Assembly (NCBI RefSeq): GCF_014207935.1
Contig: NZ_JACHLL010000006.1
Span: 1-64,000 of the forward strand
DNA from: Pseudomonas fluvialis
GTDB lineage: Bacteria > Pseudomonadota > Gammaproteobacteria > Pseudomonadales > Pseudomonadaceae
Reading direction: 5' to 3'
Length of the DNA: 64,000 bases
Both the position numbers and the translations under genes were made by a program. Below, piece after piece: positions 9,339 through 17,614 of this stretch. How positions within the stretch are numbered: position 1 is the stretch's first letter; each line of letters begins with the position of its first letter. The notes under the pieces are model-generated. The model saw only the letters and a program-made list of their open reading frames with translations. It ran no database searches and was not told the DNA's origin.

Positions 9339-10256
9339 TCAGACCAGGCTATCCGGGTCGCCGCAGAACATCTGGATGCGTGAGCGTAGCCAGCGCTCGG
9401 CCGGGTCGTTGTCCTGGGCACCGCGCCAGACCATGTGCAGCTCGAAGCTGGGAGAGTCCAGCGGCAGATCCTCGGCACGCACTCCACCGGCGGCGGCAAG
9501 CACCGCAGCGGTGTAGTCCGGCACAGTGGCGAGGATGTCGGTGCCGCTGAGCAGGGTGCCAAGGCCATTGAACTGCGGCACGGCCAGCACCACTCGGCGC
9601 TGGCGGCCGAGCTTGTGCAGTTCCTCGTCGATGAAGCCGCTGAGGTCGCCGGCGAATGACACCAGCGCGTGCGGGCGGGCACAGAACTCGTCCAGGCCGA
9701 GCTTGCCCGGGGCGGTGTCGGCGCGCAGCAGCTTTGGTTTGCTGAGCCGCAGCACCTTGCGCTTGGCATTGGCCGGCAGCTCCTCGGTGTAGCCGACGCC
9801 CACGGAGATTTCGCCGGAGGCCAGCAACCCTGGCATCAGCAGATAGTTGGTGCGCCGAATCACCAGCGCCACGCCCGGCGCCTCGGCGCGTAGGCGCTTG
9901 ATCAGCGGCGGCAGCAGGCCGAACTCGACATCGTCGGACAAGCCGATGCGAAACACCGCGTTACTGGTGGCCGGGTTGAATTCGGCAGCACGGCTGACCG
10001 CCGTGGAAATTGAATCAAGGGCCGGCGCGAGCAGGGCGAAGATCTCCAAGGCCCGCGCCGAGGGCTCCATGCTGCGACCGGTGCGCACGAACAGCGGGTC
10101 GTCGAACAGGGTGCGCAGGCGGGCGAGGGCGGCACTGATCGCCGGCTGGCCTAAGAACATTTTTTCCGCCGCGCGGGTGACGCTGCGCTCGTGCATTAGC
10201 GTCTCGAACACGATCAACAGGTTGAGGTCGACTCGGCGAAGATCGTTGCGGTTCAT
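9339..10256 (-). CDS. mexT: LysR-family activator of the efflux operon, MexT-like
   Basis: A 305-residue LysR regulator that closely resembles MexT, the activator of mexEF-oprN: it starts MNRNDLRRVDLNLLIVFETL, has the helix-turn-helix stretch SVTRAAEKMFLGQPAISAAL, and ends RSRIQMFCGDPDSL-V. The effector domain contains the segment PHALVSFAGDLSGF and PQFNGLGTLLSGTD typical of MexT. It lies directly upstream of mexE in the same direction and is divergent from the mexS-like gene, the same three-gene arrangement as in P. aeruginosa. In that species MexT is redox-responsive and is often mutated; here the frame is intact with no sign of the small insertions seen in some laboratory strains. Confidence 0.93.
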   Translation of the reverse strand: MNRNDLRRVDLNLLIVFETLMHERSVTRAAEKMFLGQPAISAALARLRTLFDDPLFVRTGRSMEPSARALEIFALLAPALDSISTAVSRAAEFNPATSNAVFRIGLSDDVEFGLLPPLIKRLRAEAPGVALVIRRTNYLLMPGLLASGEISVGVGYTEELPANAKRKVLRLSKPKLLRADTAPGKLGLDEFCARPHALVSFAGDLSGFIDEELHKLGRQRRVVLAVPQFNGLGTLLSGTDILATVPDYTAAVLAAAGGVRAEDLPLDSPSFELHMVWRGAQDNDPAERWLRSRIQMFCGDPDSLV

Positions 10257-10368
10257 CCGGGGTCCATGCTGGCGTGGCTGCGTATTTGGCTACGCCACGC
10301 AGGCTAATGCCGTTGGTGACCGACAGGCAATACACTATACGAACTGGATGATGCAGTAGCAGCTCATC

Positions 10369-10392
10369 ATCATCGGCAGCGATGGTCACTAT
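10369..10392 (+). promoter_or_regulatory. MexT box in the mexT-mexS intergenic region
   Basis: ATCA, five bases (TCGGC), AGCGAT, four bases (GGTC), ACTAT. This matches the published MexT-binding consensus ATCA(N5)GTCGAT(N4)ACYAT at 13 of 15 fixed positions with exact spacing. It lies about 77-100 bp before mexS, where MexT activation of mexS (and possibly autoregulation of mexT) would be exerted. Sequence match is seen; function is inferred. Confidence 0.7.
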
Positions 10393-10468
10393 TAGCCACC
10401 GCAGGTGGCGTTGCCGACTACGCCCGGATAAAGTCCATGGCCATAGGGGTTAACCGGCGAGGTTCGCG

Positions 10469-11482
10469 ATGTCCCGCATCATTCGTTTCCACCAGTTCGG
10501 CGAGGCCGACGTCCTCAAGATCGAAGAACGCCAGAGCCCAGTACCTGCCGCCGGCGAAGTGTTGATTGGTGTCGAGGCGATCGGCGTCAGCTGGTACGAC
10601 GTGCTCTGGCGGCAAAATCTAGCGCCCACACCGGCCCATTTACCGGCCACCCCAGGCCATGAAGTGGCCGGCGTGGTGCTGGCCCTGGGCGAGGGCGTGG
10701 ATGACCTGGCTGTGGGCGACAAGGTGGCCAGCTTCCCCGGCCATAGCCTCAACCGTTACCCGGGCTATGCCGAGCAAGTGGTACTGCCGCGCTCTTCGCT
10801 GACCCTCTATCCGGAAACTCTTACGGCCCAGCAGGCTAGCGGGCATTACCAGCCATCGCTGGTTGGCTGGTTCGGTTTTGTCGAGCTGGCCAAGCTCAAG
10901 TCCGGAGAAACCGTGCTGGTCACAGCCGCCAGCCAGTGCTGGGGGCCGTATATTGTGCAAATCGGCAAGGCCCTGGGGGCCAGGGTGATCGCCGCCACCG
11001 AATATGCCGACGACGCTGACTACCTGCGCGAACTGGGCGCGGACGCGGTGATTCTCACCGAGGAGCAGGATCTAGTCAGCCGCGTGGTCAAGCTGACCGA
11101 TGGGCGCGGTGTCGATATCGTCATGGACGCCCTGGGTGGCCCGCAGATGTGCCTGCTCGGTGACGTGCTGGCACCACGTGGACGCTTGATCCTGTTTGGC
11201 CTGCAGGGTGGTAACGAAACGCCGTTCCCGGCCTGCGCCGCGTTCCAGAAGAACATCCAGTTCTTCGTCCATTGCCTCGGCAACTTCACCGGCAAGGAAG
11301 AGCTTGGCATCCCGCAAGACAAGGACGCCGTGGCCAAGGCCCTGCAAGGGGTAAACCAGCTGACCCGCGATGGTCTACTGCGCACCCAGATCGAGCGGGT
11401 CTTCGCCTTCGATCAGGTGGTGGCCGCTCACCGCCTAATGGAAACCTGCCCGCGTCGCGGCCGGGTGATCCTGCAGGTCTGA
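10469..11482 (+). CDS. mexS: Quinone-oxidoreductase-like alcohol dehydrogenase family protein, MexS-like
   Basis: A 337-residue zinc-independent medium-chain dehydrogenase/reductase. The GroES-like N-terminal domain covers about residues 1-130 and an NAD(P)-binding Rossmann region follows (VLVTAASQCWGPYIVQIGKA, about residues 150-170). It lacks the full structural-zinc cysteine cluster, as expected for the quinone-reductase branch. Start MSRIIRFHQFGEADVL and position opposite mexT match MexS (PA2491), whose loss in P. aeruginosa raises MexEF-OprN expression, probably by allowing a toxic electrophile or redox signal to build up. A MexT box lies in the promoter region. The physiological substrate is not established. 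Confidence 0.9.
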   Translation: MSRIIRFHQFGEADVLKIEERQSPVPAAGEVLIGVEAIGVSWYDVLWRQNLAPTPAHLPATPGHEVAGVVLALGEGVDDLAVGDKVASFPGHSLNRYPGYAEQVVLPRSSLTLYPETLTAQQASGHYQPSLVGWFGFVELAKLKSGETVLVTAASQCWGPYIVQIGKALGARVIAATEYADDADYLRELGADAVILTEEQDLVSRVVKLTDGRGVDIVMDALGGPQMCLLGDVLAPRGRLILFGLQGGNETPFPACAAFQKNIQFFVHCLGNFTGKEELGIPQDKDAVAKALQGVNQLTRDGLLRTQIERVFAFDQVVAAHRLMETCPRRGRVILQV

Positions 11483-11541
11483 TCCGGCGCGGCCAAACCG
11501 GTAGCGGCGTTCTTGTCCCCGTGCGGCCTGACCAAACTGGG

Positions 11542-13224
11542 CTAGTGCGCGGCCTTCACCTGAGTTGAGTCCCGCGTCAGATAACGCTCGATCGCTGTAT
11601 TGACGTCAATCTGCATGCGCTCCTGGCCAAGTGTCTGGTCGAGCCCGGCGCGTCGCACCATCTCGAGTACGCTGGGATTCAACCCCGCCAACCAGAGACT
11701 GACGCCCAATTCGCCCAGGTGCTTCTCGCCTTCGATCAGCGCCTGTAATGCCGAGTATTCGATATCGTTCACTGCGCTCATGTCCCAGACAACCACATGT
11801 GGCCGGTACTGCGTCTCCAGTGCAATAACTTGTTCCTTTATATAGTCCGCGTTGAGGAAATAGATGCGTCCTGCTGGCCGTACGATCAGTAGCCCCTCGA
11901 ACGTTTCATCATTCGGGTGTTCCTCCGACAAGGGGCGCAGCACCTTGGTACCCGGCTTGCGACCCAGGACGTACACGTGTGGACGGGCAGTCTGGTAGGC
12001 CAGGCTGATCAACGACACGATGATCGCTATGGCGATGCCTTGTAACGTGCCAAACAGCAGCACGCCGAGAGCGGCCACGAGCGCCCAGTGAAACTCCATT
12101 GGGCGTACCTTGCGGATAGCCAGAAACTCTCGTGGCTGGATTAGCCCGACAGAGTAGAAAATGACGATCGCGGCCAGTGTGGCATGGGGCAGAAAGCCGA
12201 GTAACTCCGCGAGCAGCAGCATAGTGGCGAGAGCCACAGCAGCGGTGACCAGCGAAGCGACCTGCGACTTCCCGCCAGTGGCGCGTACCACTGCTGTTTG
12301 CGAGGTGCCACCGCCAGCAGGCATTGAACCGAGCAGAGCGCCACCGAGGTTGCCCAGTCCGGTGGCGATCAACTCGCGGTTCGCGTCGATAGCGGGATCG
12401 TCTTGGCGGACAAATGCTCGCCCCGCCGCAATCGTTTCGGTAAAGCTCATCAGCGCAATACCGAGCGCGCCCGGCAACAACTGCTTGGCCAGGTCCATGT
12501 CAGGCAGTGTGAGTGTTGGTAATCCCTGCGGAATAACGCCCACCGTCGATGCGCCGAGTGCTTGTAAACCTACGTACCACGACACAGCGATGCTGCCACC
12601 AACGACCAGCAACGGTGCTGGTGAGTGTGCCCACAGTCGCCCCATGCCGATGAGTATCAGAAATGCAGCGGCGGCTACTGCGAGCGTGATCAGAGAGCTT
12701 TCCGGCACGTGACTGACAATGCTGAGAAGATCGCTAAAGAAATCCTGCTTGGTGATGTGGATACCAAGAAGTTTCGGCACTTGGTCCAGCACAATCACCA
12801 GGCCGACCCCGGCTTTGAAACCCGTCAACACTGGGGAAGAAATGAAATTTGCGAGAAAGCCCAGACGCAGCACTCGCGCCAGGAGCAGCAGCGCGCCAAC
12901 CAAAGCAGTCAGCGTTGCGGTTGCCGTAATCAATCGTCCAGGGTCGTCATCCGGTACAGCCAACGCGATTTGCGTACCCGCCAGTATCGCCAGCGTGGCG
13001 GAGGTGCTGACACTCAGGACTCGCGAGGTTCCCAGGAGTGCGTAGACCAACATCGGGATGAAGGCGGTATACAGGCCCACAGCCACTGGGAGGCCAGCCA
13101 CAGTGGCGTAGGCCATGGCTTTTGGCAGTACCACTGCGGCGGCGGTTAGGCCTGAGACAAGGTCTGGGCGCAGAGATACAAGGGTAGAATGAGAAACCTG
13201 CGGGTTGCTCTGATGTGGTTTCAC
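11542..13224 (-). CDS. SulP/SLC26-family anion transporter with STAS domain
   Basis: A 560-residue inner-membrane SulP permease. The transmembrane part (about residues 15-430) begins with the family signature region around AAVVLPKAMAYATVAGLPVAVGLYTAFIP, and the C-terminal cytoplasmic STAS domain spans about residues 440-550 (PHVVVWDMSAVNDIEYSALQ). Family members carry sulfate, bicarbonate or other anions, often coupled to Na+ or H+; the sequence does not decide which. The GTG at 13224 is chosen because AGGAG sits seven bases upstream; an ATG at 13251 in the same frame has no ribosome-binding site. It faces mexS tail to tail. Confidence 0.85.
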   Translation of the reverse strand: MKPHQSNPQVSHSTLVSLRPDLVSGLTAAAVVLPKAMAYATVAGLPVAVGLYTAFIPMLVYALLGTSRVLSVSTSATLAILAGTQIALAVPDDDPGRLITATATLTALVGALLLLARVLRLGFLANFISSPVLTGFKAGVGLVIVLDQVPKLLGIHITKQDFFSDLLSIVSHVPESSLITLAVAAAAFLILIGMGRLWAHSPAPLLVVGGSIAVSWYVGLQALGASTVGVIPQGLPTLTLPDMDLAKQLLPGALGIALMSFTETIAAGRAFVRQDDPAIDANRELIATGLGNLGGALLGSMPAGGGTSQTAVVRATGGKSQVASLVTAAVALATMLLLAELLGFLPHATLAAIVIFYSVGLIQPREFLAIRKVRPMEFHWALVAALGVLLFGTLQGIAIAIIVSLISLAYQTARPHVYVLGRKPGTKVLRPLSEEHPNDETFEGLLIVRPAGRIYFLNADYIKEQVIALETQYRPHVVVWDMSAVNDIEYSALQALIEGEKHLGELGVSLWLAGLNPSVLEMVRRAGLDQTLGQERMQIDVNTAIERYLTRDSTQVKAAH

Positions 13225-13305
13225 ACTGCAGCTCCTGGTTGATTCCTGCATTTAACACGCCGTGTGAGGCCATGTCAGCTAAACGCTTGAGCGCATTCTT
13301 CGCGT

Positions 13306-13439
13306 TCGACTATTCACTGCTTTCGATTTGGCTCTGGCGGAGTTTCCCCAATCTTATGCCGAGCAGACCGCGCGGGATTATGCGATCCCTGGCTGAGGCT
13401 GTGGACTCTGGCCGGATACACGTGCGGATTGAGGAGTAG
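13306..13439 (+). pseudogene. 3' remnant of a DUF2252-family gene, frameshifted
   Basis: Between the SulP gene and the channel gene the + strand encodes, in one frame, TAFDLALAEFPQSYAEQT-ARDYA (from about 13315) and, after a frame change near 13383, SLAEAVDSGRIHVRIEE ending at a TAG at 13437. Joined, these resemble the C-terminus of DUF2252 proteins (family pattern FDxAxxxFAxxYADQxxRDxxxLxxAVxSGRI). The first frame stops at a TGA a few codons after the junction, and no N-terminal part is seen upstream. This looks like a decayed tail left after deletion of a DUF2252 gene. Confidence 0.5.
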
Positions 13440-13513
13440 CTGCTGGAATAACAGCGCGGAACAAGTGCTGCTGCGATATCGTATGTCTGCCTACTAGAAC
13501 TTCAGGAATACCA

Positions 13514-13954
13514 ATGCATTTAATCATCTTGGCGTGGGGCTTGGTCGCCAGTACCGTGATAGTGCATGCAATTGGGATAGCCATGTTGCTGAAAGCCCTT
13601 ATCCGATGGGCAGGTACGCCTCCGCAGCGCCTATGGCCAATCACCGGCAGGTTGGTATGGGTGGCCTGCTGGCTGATCATGCTGCATGTAATAGAGATTG
13701 CGATCTGGGGTGCTTTCTATCTCTGGCAGGGATTTCTAGCCGATGCCGAATCAGCCTTCTACTTTTCCGGGGCTACCTACACGACGATTGGCTACGGTGA
13801 CCTGGTCCTGGCGAAGCCGTGGCGAATTTTCGGCCCCATCGAAGGCTTGATCGGTATTCTGATGTGCGGTTTGTCAGCAGGTTTCTTCTTCGCTGAAGTC
13901 AGTCATATCCACCAAGCGTTTCGTACGAATGCCGAAAAAGGCCTCGGTAAATAG
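13514..13954 (+). CDS. Small two-TM potassium channel family protein
   Basis: A 146-residue membrane protein of the Ion_trans_2 type. Hydrophobic segments lie at about residues 5-30, 45-70 and 110-135, with a pore loop between the last two carrying the K+ selectivity filter TTIGYGD (about residues 93-99). There is no cytoplasmic RCK/TrkA regulatory domain, so it is a minimal pore. It would assemble as a tetramer in the inner membrane and conduct K+; its role is not clear from the neighbours. Confidence 0.85.
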   Translation: MHLIILAWGLVASTVIVHAIGIAMLLKALIRWAGTPPQRLWPITGRLVWVACWLIMLHVIEIAIWGAFYLWQGFLADAESAFYFSGATYTTIGYGDLVLAKPWRIFGPIEGLIGILMCGLSAGFFFAEVSHIHQAFRTNAEKGLGK

Positions 13955-14052
13955 GCTCTAGTTTTTCGATTGCCCGCTTATGGCCGCTTTCTGCCCGCGC
14001 CTGCCGAGCTAAAAACGCAATGTGCTACCCGTGCAGATCGGAAAAGTAGTCT

Positions 14053-14766
14053 TCAGCACTTCGCGCCTTCTTGAGCAAGCAGTTCACTGATCCAGCTGAC
14101 CTGTTGTGTGAGCGCTTGCACCTTCTCTTCGGGCACAGTCTGCCGTGCCTGGGTGAGGTGGCTCAGGGTTCGCTGCTTGAGGCGCAACCGGCGCTGCCAC
14201 TTGGCCAGAAAGGCTGAGCTGCGCGCCTGCAATAGCAGGGGGCCGAAGTACAGCTCCTGATCGGTATAGGGCACCGGCTCGCGGCGTTCGGCGACGATGA
14301 TTTCGTAGTCGAAGCGGTTTTCCCGCAGTACCTCTTCGGCAAGGATGCGGTAGCCGTTGTCCATTAGCCACTGGCGCAGTGGTTGCTCGCCGCCGTTGGG
14401 CTGCAGGATCAGGCGTTCGCTGCCGCTGAGGCGTGCCTTGTCGCGGGCGAGGATGTCGCGGATCGTCTCGCCGCCCATGCCGCAGAGGCTGATTGCGGTG
14501 ATGCCGTCCTCCTGCTCGATCGCGGCCAGCCCATTGGCCAGGCGTACGCTGATGCGCTCGCTCAGGCCATTCTCGCGCACGGTGCGTTGCGCCGCGTGAA
14601 ACGGCGTCACAGCCACTTCGCCGGCTACGCCCGCCGTGATGAGGCCGCGTGTCATCAAGGCGACGAGCAGGTAGCCGTGATCCGAGCCGATATCGGCCAG
14701 CCGCGCAGCGGCCGGCACATGCGCGGCCACGCGCTTCAGGCGCTCGGACAATCGCTGTTCGTTCAA
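14053..14766 (-). CDS. trmK: tRNA (adenine(22)-N1)-methyltransferase TrmK
   Basis: A 237-residue SAM-dependent class I methyltransferase of the TrmK/YqfN family (formerly DUF633). Motif I is ADIGSDHGYL (about residues 23-32), and the family-specific ISLCGMGGETIRDIL segment follows near residue 92, with LILQPNGGEQPLRQWL near residue 118. TrmK methylates N1 of adenine 22 in the D-arm of certain tRNAs. A C-terminal helical region of about 60 residues is typical of the family. Single gene between the channel and the copper two-component system. Confidence 0.88.
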   Translation of the reverse strand: MNEQRLSERLKRVAAHVPAAARLADIGSDHGYLLVALMTRGLITAGVAGEVAVTPFHAAQRTVRENGLSERISVRLANGLAAIEQEDGITAISLCGMGGETIRDILARDKARLSGSERLILQPNGGEQPLRQWLMDNGYRILAEEVLRENRFDYEIIVAERREPVPYTDQELYFGPLLLQARSSAFLAKWQRRLRLKQRTLSHLTQARQTVPEEKVQALTQQVSWISELLAQEGAKC

Positions 14767-14890
14767 TGGCTGCCCCTTTCCAGCATGGCCATCCGGCTCT
14801 CAGAGCCGAATTGGCGCGCGATTGTGTCGGGCCGCGGCGTGCATGGCAAATCCCGTTGACCAGTGTGGTGGACAGGCTTTCGCCTATGGC

Positions 14891-16231
14891 TCAGGCGGGA
14901 AGCTCCAGAATGAAGCGTGTCCAGCCATTGGCTGACTCACAGCGGATCTCTCCGCCATGGGCTCGGACGATGGAGCGGGTGATGGCCAGGCCGAGGCCGG
15001 CGTGCTCGGCATTGCCTTCGCGGCGGGCCGGGTCGGCGCGATAGAAGCGGTCGAACAGGCGTTGGCACTGCTCAGCGGCAATAGTCGCCCCCTGATTGGC
15101 CACTTCCAAGTGGCACAGTCCCTCCCGGCTCGATGCCGTCAGGCGCAGCTCACCACCGGGCGGGGTGAAGCGCAGGGCGTTGTCGATCAGGTTGCTCAGG
15201 GCCCGCCGCAGCAGCCCCCGGTCGGCGCTGGCTGTTGCTTCACCCAGTACGCTCAGGTGTACCTGACGATCTTCGGCCAGCGGCGTGTAGTACTCGGCCA
15301 GCAGGTTCAGCTCCTGGCCCAGTTGCAGGGGCTCGCAGCGTGTCGGCAGCAGACCGTGCTCGGCCTTGGCCAGAAACAGCATGTCGTTGACCATCTGGCT
15401 GAGCTGTTGCAGCTCTTCCAGGTTGTCGTGCAGTGCCTCGAAATACACCTCGCTGCTACGTGGCTGACTGAGGGTGACCTGAGTCTGGGTGATCAGGTTG
15501 GACAGCGGCGTGCGCAGCTCGTGGGCAATGTCGGCGGAAAAGCCCGAGAGTCTGGCAAAGGCATCTTCCAGGCGCGCCAGCATGGCGTTGAAGGCCTCCA
15601 GCATCGGGCGCATCTCACTGGGCACGCTTGCACTGTCCAGGCGCTGGTCGAGCGAACCGGCGGAAATCCGCTGGCTTAGCTGGGTCAGCTGTTGCAGAGG
15701 CTGCAGGCCCTGACGGGCCAGCCAGCCACCGAGCAGGGCGGTGGCCAGTGCGGCCAGCCCCATGGTCAGCCAGATCAGACGCTGCATCTGAGCCAGGAAG
15801 TGCTGGTGGTGGCGGATATCCAGGCTCAGGCGCAGTTGCGGTCCGTTTGGCCGGTCAGGGTCAAGGGGAGCCTGCAGGGTGCGCAGCTGCGCCATCTCAT
15901 GTTCATGGCCGGCAGGCTGCGCCTGGCTGTTGAACCACGGCAGACCCTCGGCGCCGAGGATCTGCAGCTGCAGCTCCGGGTGGCGGCGCAGTTCTTCTTG
16001 CAAAGCCGGCAGGCGGCTATTGAGGTTTTCTGCGCTGAGTTCAGGGCCAAGCAACTGGCGATGCACCTCCAGTTTGCTGGCCAGCAGTTGTTCATCCAGC
16101 TCGCGGAAGTGCCGCTCACTGGCCTGGTTGAACAACAGGCCGGCGACCAGCGAGACCAGCGCGGTGCTGGCGGCGAACAGCAGAGCCAGGCGCCGCGTGA
16201 GCGAAATACGCTCCAGTGACAGGACCAGCAT
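14891..16231 (-). CDS. copS: Heavy-metal (copper) sensor histidine kinase CopS-like
   Basis: A 446-residue membrane sensor kinase. TM1 spans about residues 13-33, a periplasmic sensor of about 130 residues follows, then TM2 (about 165-185), a HAMP linker, the HisKA dimer domain with phospho-acceptor histidine in SADIAHELRTPLSNL (about residue 240), and a HATPase_c domain with N-box NLIDNALRFTPPG and a G-box near GLGLAITRSIVRAHGG. It overlaps the response regulator by one base and the pair is divergent from the copper-resistance genes, so Cu is the likely periplasmic signal. CusS/CopS-type kinases share this layout. Confidence 0.88.
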   Translation of the reverse strand: MLVLSLERISLTRRLALLFAASTALVSLVAGLLFNQASERHFRELDEQLLASKLEVHRQLLGPELSAENLNSRLPALQEELRRHPELQLQILGAEGLPWFNSQAQPAGHEHEMAQLRTLQAPLDPDRPNGPQLRLSLDIRHHQHFLAQMQRLIWLTMGLAALATALLGGWLARQGLQPLQQLTQLSQRISAGSLDQRLDSASVPSEMRPMLEAFNAMLARLEDAFARLSGFSADIAHELRTPLSNLITQTQVTLSQPRSSEVYFEALHDNLEELQQLSQMVNDMLFLAKAEHGLLPTRCEPLQLGQELNLLAEYYTPLAEDRQVHLSVLGEATASADRGLLRRALSNLIDNALRFTPPGGELRLTASSREGLCHLEVANQGATIAAEQCQRLFDRFYRADPARREGNAEHAGLGLAITRSIVRAHGGEIRCESANGWTRFILELPA

Positions 16232-16908
16232 CAGTGGCGCAGCTCCAGGACGTAGCCCATGCCGCGCACGGTATGGATCAGCGGCACGGCGAAGGCGTCA
16301 TCGACCTTGCTGCGCAGGCGGCGGATGGCCACCTCGATAACATTGGTGTCGCTGTCGAAATTCATGTCCCACACCTGCGAGGCAATCAGCGACTTGGGCA
16401 GCACCTCGCCCTGGCGCCGCAGCAGCAGTTCAAGCAGGGCGAATTCCTTGGCGGTCAGTTCGATGCGCTGGCCGCCACGTTCGGCACGGCGGCGCAGTAG
16501 GTCCAGGCGCAGGTCAGCCAGGCTCAGTTCGGTGTCCAGCGCCAGACCTTGACCACGTCGCAGCAGGGTGCGGATACGCGCCAGCAGCTCGGCAAAGGCA
16601 AAGGGCTTGATCAGGTAATCGTCGGCGCCCAGCTCAAGACCATGCACGCGGTCTTCAACACTGTCTCGGGCGGTGAGAAACAGCACCGGCATGCGCAGGC
16701 CGGCCTGGCGCAAATGGGCCAGTAGCTGCCAGCCGTTCTGCCCAGGCAGCATCACATCGAGCACCAGCAGGTCATAGTCGTTTTGCAGCGCCAACTGTTC
16801 GCCGCTCAGGCCGTCGCTGGCCAGATCGACGACAAAACCGGCTTCACTGAGGCCCTGTTGCAGGTACTGGCCGGTTTTTGGCTCGTCTTCGACGATCAGC
16901 AGTTTCAT
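16231..16908 (-). CDS. copR: Copper-responsive OmpR-family response regulator CopR-like
   Basis: A 225-residue response regulator: receiver domain (residues 1-115) with acidic pocket EDE near residue 9 and phospho-acceptor aspartate in [14 protein letters not shown], then an OmpR-type winged-helix DNA-binding domain (about 125-222). The ATG at 16908 starts the standard [13 protein letters not shown] and has GGAGC upstream; an in-frame codon at 16935 is too far upstream. It is the first gene of copR-copS and faces the cupredoxin-copA-copB operon across an intergenic region carrying a CopR box. Confidence 0.92.
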   Translation of the reverse strand: MKLLIVEDEPKTGQYLQQGLSEAGFVVDLASDGLSGEQLALQNDYDLLVLDVMLPGQNGWQLLAHLRQAGLRMPVLFLTARDSVEDRVHGLELGADDYLIKPFAFAELLARIRTLLRRGQGLALDTELSLADLRLDLLRRRAERGGQRIELTAKEFALLELLLRRQGEVLPKSLIASQVWDMNFDSDTNVIEVAIRRLRSKVDDAFAVPLIHTVRGMGYVLELRH

Positions 16909-16977
16909 TGCAGCTCCGTAGCGCAGCAGGCTCAAGTCTGCGCCGTTATACCAGTTGCGCCGGCGGGCGCCGCCAAG

Positions 16978-16993
16978 CTGACAACTTTGTAAT
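16978..16993 (+). promoter_or_regulatory. CopR box
   Basis: CTGACA, five bases, GTAAT matches the pseudomonad CopR motif CTGACA(N5)GTAAT exactly. A second CTGACA occurs at about 16998-17003, and CAAGCTG (16974-16980) with CAGCTTG (17002-17008) forms an inverted repeat around the site. It lies between divergent copRS and the copper-resistance operon and would serve both. Confidence 0.75.
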
Positions 16994-17074
16994 CTTTCTG
17001 ACAGCTTGCCGCCAGAGGAGAACCAGCATGATCAATCCATCAATCGTGATGCCAATCGTTATGGAGAACCAATC

Positions 17075-17614
17075 ATGCGCCGTCATCTCTTTGCCCTGTC
17101 CCTGGTGTGCAGTTTGCCGTTTGCCGCCCAGGCGGCCAGTCCTTCCTATGATTTCGGCCAGCCCGGAGAGGCGGCCAAGGCTGACCGCACCGTCGAGATC
17201 AAGTTGGGCGACATGTTCTTCGAACCTGAGTCGCTGGAGGTCAAGGCCGGTGAGACCGTGCGTTTCGTGGTGAAGAACGAGGGCAGCCTGCTGCACGAGT
17301 TCAACCTGGGTCGCGCCGCGATGCACGCGGAGCATCAGAAACACATGCAGCAGATGATGGACAGCGGTGCTATGAGCAGCACTGGCATGAGTCATGACAT
17401 GCAGGGCATGGACCACAGCAAGATGGGGCATGCCGGTATGAATCATGGCGACATGATGAAGATGCATCACGATGGCAACAGCGTGCTGGTCGAACCGGGC
17501 AAGACGGCCGAGCTGACCTGGACCTTCGGCGCCGCCACCGAGCTGGAGTTTGCCTGCAACATGCCGGGGCACTATCAGTCCGGCATGGTCGGCAAGATGA
17601 AGGTGGCGCCCTGA
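17075..17614 (+). CDS. Periplasmic cupredoxin, methionine/histidine-rich
   Basis: A 179-residue secreted blue-copper-type protein. The signal peptide (about residues 1-20, ending QAA) is followed by a cupredoxin fold. Type-1 copper ligands can be proposed: histidine in LLHEFNLG (about residue 69) and the C-terminal cysteine, histidine and methionine in CNMPGHYQSGM. An insertion of about 60 residues between the two ligand regions is packed with M and H (for example MSHDMQGMDHSKMGHAGMNH) and probably binds extra Cu(I)/Cu(II). The ATG at 17075 is preferred to an in-frame start at 17006 because it has GGAG upstream and begins the signal peptide. It overlaps copA by one base, so it is the first gene of the copper operon. 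Confidence 0.85.
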   Translation: MRRHLFALSLVCSLPFAAQAASPSYDFGQPGEAAKADRTVEIKLGDMFFEPESLEVKAGETVRFVVKNEGSLLHEFNLGRAAMHAEHQKHMQQMMDSGAMSSTGMSHDMQGMDHSKMGHAGMNHGDMMKMHHDGNSVLVEPGKTAELTWTFGAATELEFACNMPGHYQSGMVGKMKVAP

